Source: JASLCR01 sp046462475 (GTDB lineage: Bacteria; Patescibacteriota; Saccharimonadia; Saccharimonadales; Saccharimonadaceae). Taken from it: a DNA stretch of 64,000 nucleotides. The translations under genes were made by a program, and so were the position numbers. The DNA is taken from positions 1-64,000 of the forward strand of contig JBKGVB010000033.1 in NCBI GenBank assembly GCA_046462475.1, written 5' to 3'. Under the pieces are notes generated by a model, which had not been told where the DNA came from, did no database searches, and saw nothing but the letters and a program-made list of their open reading frames with translations. Position 1 is the first letter of the stretch, and each line of letters begins with the position of its first letter. Below, piece by piece: positions 62,319 through 64,000 of the stretch.

Positions 62319-63185
62319 TCACTCGACAATCGCTCTGATGCCCCAGTGGTCACTTGGACCGGAGCGAACGATCGTAAACTCATCGACTATTGTAGCCGAC
62401 TCGTCATACAGCAGGTGATCCAGCTGAGCACCGAGCTTGACGCCGGTCTTCATCATGAGCGGCCGAGTCATTCGATGCTTTTCATCAGCATCGACATAGC
62501 CCCCGACCGTAGTCAAATAGCCGAGCACTGGGTTGTCCGGCGACGTCATGTCGCGCAAACGCCTCGCCAGACTCACCAGACGACCGACCTTGCGCCGTAC
62601 CTTCTGAAGAAAGCTCGTCGACTCGGGAAACTGCCGCAGTACATCCGGATCGATCTCCAGCCTCGACACCATCGAGATGAGGAAGCTAATCGGCCAGAAG
62701 TTCAGAGCACGGCCAAGCAGGCCGTCGTGATGGTCAGAGTTGAAGTCTCCGACCATCACAGGGCGACGATCATGTTGCGCATCCAGCAAGCCAAACAGCT
62801 CCTGGATCTGCAGCGTCCGGCGTTCGATCGTACGGTCATCAAGATGAACGCACAGAATCGTACGCTCCGGCGTAACTACCAGTGGAAAGTTACGACCACC
62901 AGCACGAAGTACATCGACGTACGCTTCGAGTTCGGTACGTACGAGCACAATGTAGCCGTGCGTGTCACCGCGCCCGTCTTCGTCCTCATAGGGAACGATC
63001 CACCAGTGATATTCATTGCCGAATGCTCGCTCGATCGTTTCCTTGAGCCGAACTTCATCGGCCGAAGCCGAATAGCCTTCGATCAGAAAAACGACGCCGG
63101 CATCCTGAGCAAGGACCACGTCCTGCATGTCCTGGTCGAAGATACGATCTTCGATGTTGTGCGAATAAATCGCATAGCCGGCCAT
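62319..63185 (-). CDS. Endonuclease/exonuclease/phosphatase-family protein, G+C-rich cassette
   Basis: A 288-residue EEP-fold protein. YSHNIEDR carries the N-terminal Asn, VVFLIEGY the Glu, VMVGDFNSDHHDG the D-x-N motif (about 170), LDHLLYDE and SDHWGIRA the terminal Asp-His. The fold covers nucleases and phosphatases, so the substrate is open; no signal peptide is visible. ATG 63185 has AGGAG 7 bases upstream; the 63257 codon would lie upstream of the -10 box. It has a full promoter and a hairpin terminator and G+C-rich codons. Confidence 0.78.
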   Translation of the reverse strand: MAGYAIYSHNIEDRIFDQDMQDVVLAQDAGVVFLIEGYSASADEVRLKETIERAFGNEYHWWIVPYEDEDGRGDTHGYIVLVRTELEAYVDVLRAGGRNFPLVVTPERTILCVHLDDRTIERRTLQIQELFGLLDAQHDRRPVMVGDFNSDHHDGLLGRALNFWPISFLISMVSRLEIDPDVLRQFPESTSFLQKVRRKVGRLVSLARRLRDMTSPDNPVLGYLTTVGGYVDADEKHRMTRPLMMKTGVKLGAQLDHLLYDESATIVDEFTIVRSGPSDHWGIRAIVE

Positions 63186-63228
63186 GTGCTGGCTCCTGTC
63201 TGTAGAGTGATGTGAAAGAACTTTGGAT

Positions 63229-63257
63229 ATTTTAATATTTTCAATATAGTTTGTCAA
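63229..63257 (-). promoter_or_regulatory. Promoter of the EEP gene
   Basis: On the minus strand TTGACA (63252-63257), a 17-base spacer and TAAAAT (63229-63234), back to back with the der promoter. Confidence 0.7.
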
Positions 63258-63289
63258 TACACCCTACATCTGTTATAATGTATTGAAAT

Positions 63290-64000
63290 ATGGCATCAAA
63301 ACTACCTACCGTTGCTATCATTGGTCAAGCGAACGTCGGCAAGAGTTCGCTTTTTAATCGTATGGTCCGAGCTCAGCAGGCTATTGTGGCTCGCGAAGCC
63401 GGCACGACACGAGACAATGTCCTTGGGAAGGTAGAGTTCCATGGCAAGCAATTTTGGCTTGTCGATACGGCCGGTCTCAAAGATCCAAATGACGAATTTG
63501 AAGCCTCAATCCAAGAGCAAATCACCGAAGCCGCCGATGCAGCCGATATCATTCTTGTCGTTGTCGATAGTTCGCAATACGTTTCCGACGACGACCGATT
63601 TGTCGCTAAGAAAGCCTTAAAGAGCAAGAAGCCAGTCATCCTAGTCACCAACAAGGCCGACTTAAAGGGCGCATTGCCAGACGATGAATTCCGCCGTCTC
63701 GGTGTAAAGACAATTATCCGCACTTCAGCCGAGCACAATTCTGGCGTTGTCGATGTCCTCAATGAAATCGTAGAGATTATTCCAAAAGCGACTGAGACAG
63801 AAGACGACGATATACTCAGAATTGCCCTGATTGGTCGTCCGAATGTCGGCAAAAGCCATCTCTTCAATACGCTCGCTGGTAAGCAACAGGCAATCGTGGC
63901 CAATATCGCCGGTACCACCCGTGACGTAAACCGTGTACCGCTCAAGTATCATGGCCGATCAATCGAACTACTCGACACCGCAGGCATTCGCCGCCAAGGC
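63290..64000 (+). CDS. der: Ribosome-associated GTPase Der (EngA), 3' end outside the window
   Basis: The first 237 codons of a double-GTPase needed for 50S ribosome assembly. Domain 1: GQANVGKS (G1), AGTTRD (G2), DTAGL (G3), NKAD (G4). Domain 2 begins GRPNVGKS, followed by AGTTRD and DTAGI. The second G1 has H after KS (GKSHLF), slightly unusual. TATAAT in the TCTGTTATAAT element lies 10 bases before the ATG. Confidence 0.93.
   Translation, partial: MASKLPTVAIIGQANVGKSSLFNRMVRAQQAIVAREAGTTRDNVLGKVEFHGKQFWLVDTAGLKDPNDEFEASIQEQITEAADAADIILVVVDSSQYVSDDDRFVAKKALKSKKPVILVTNKADLKGALPDDEFRRLGVKTIIRTSAEHNSGVVDVLNEIVEIIPKATETEDDDILRIALIGRPNVGKSHLFNTLAGKQQAIVANIAGTTRDVNRVPLKYHGRSIELLDTAGIRRQG

Noticed and set aside
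62346..63215. 289-codon plus-strand frame opposite the EEP gene
   Set aside because: Shadow frame: the minus strand has the EEP motifs, a promoter and a ribosome site.
1..64000. CRISPR array, insertion sequence or prophage
   Set aside because: No regular spaced direct repeats, transposase, integrase or structural phage genes were found.

Overview
The window reads as a gene-dense bacterial chromosome segment of about 50% G+C, most likely from the Saccharibacteria (TM7, Patescibacteria/CPR). Reasons: small tightly packed genes; a short AtpH; many prepilin-like, sortase and uncharacterised membrane proteins; almost no biosynthetic genes; and start codons that mostly follow a -10 box directly, with no leader. 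The lineage is an inference from gene style; no rRNA or marker comparison was possible. All positions were counted by hand.

Layout. 0-4.5 kb: end of tRNA-Gln, a stand-alone small gene, an HD-domain hydrolase, an HExxH membrane protein, an MscS channel and a DUF475/TerC protein. 4.6-9.8 kb: a tandem duplication of a giant prepilin-type adhesin plus a small membrane-anchored TPR-like protein. 10.4-13.7 kb: a UvrD-type helicase fused to a RecB-type nuclease. 13.7-14.7 kb: a strong promoter drives a heavily structured RNA region (tRNA-shaped domain plus five long hairpins) that ends in a 54-codon ORF and a terminator. This is the most unusual locus. 16.2-22.9 kb: F1Fo ATP synthase operon on the minus strand (I-like, B, E, F, H, A, extra small ORF, G, D, C). 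23-24.6 kb: an RCC1-repeat surface protein. 24.7-38.2 kb: glutaredoxin, AAA ATPase, ABC-F, two glycosyltransferases, CMP-kinase-like, SmpB, exonuclease III, guanylate-kinase-like and hydrolases. 39-47.5 kb: a surface island with two sortases, two type IV pilins, two TetR regulators, a PEGA protein and tRNA-Leu. 47.5-64 kb: GltX, DUF3048, two histidine kinase/response regulator pairs, tRNA-Glu, a guanidinium exporter (SugE/Gdx) behind what looks like a guanidine-III riboswitch, pyruvate kinase, a MacB-like ABC exporter, an RsuA-family pseudouridine synthase, an EEP-family protein and the start of Der.

Two expression styles coexist. Ordinary genes mostly have TATAAT-like boxes 6-10 bases before the start codon, implying leaderless mRNA; genes inside operons use Shine-Dalgarno sites. 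Scattered between them are G+C-richer single-gene units (254, 14381, 33198, 35037, 49005 and 63185) with full -35/-10 promoters, a real 5' leader and a strong hairpin at the end. They look like a separate class of accessory gene.
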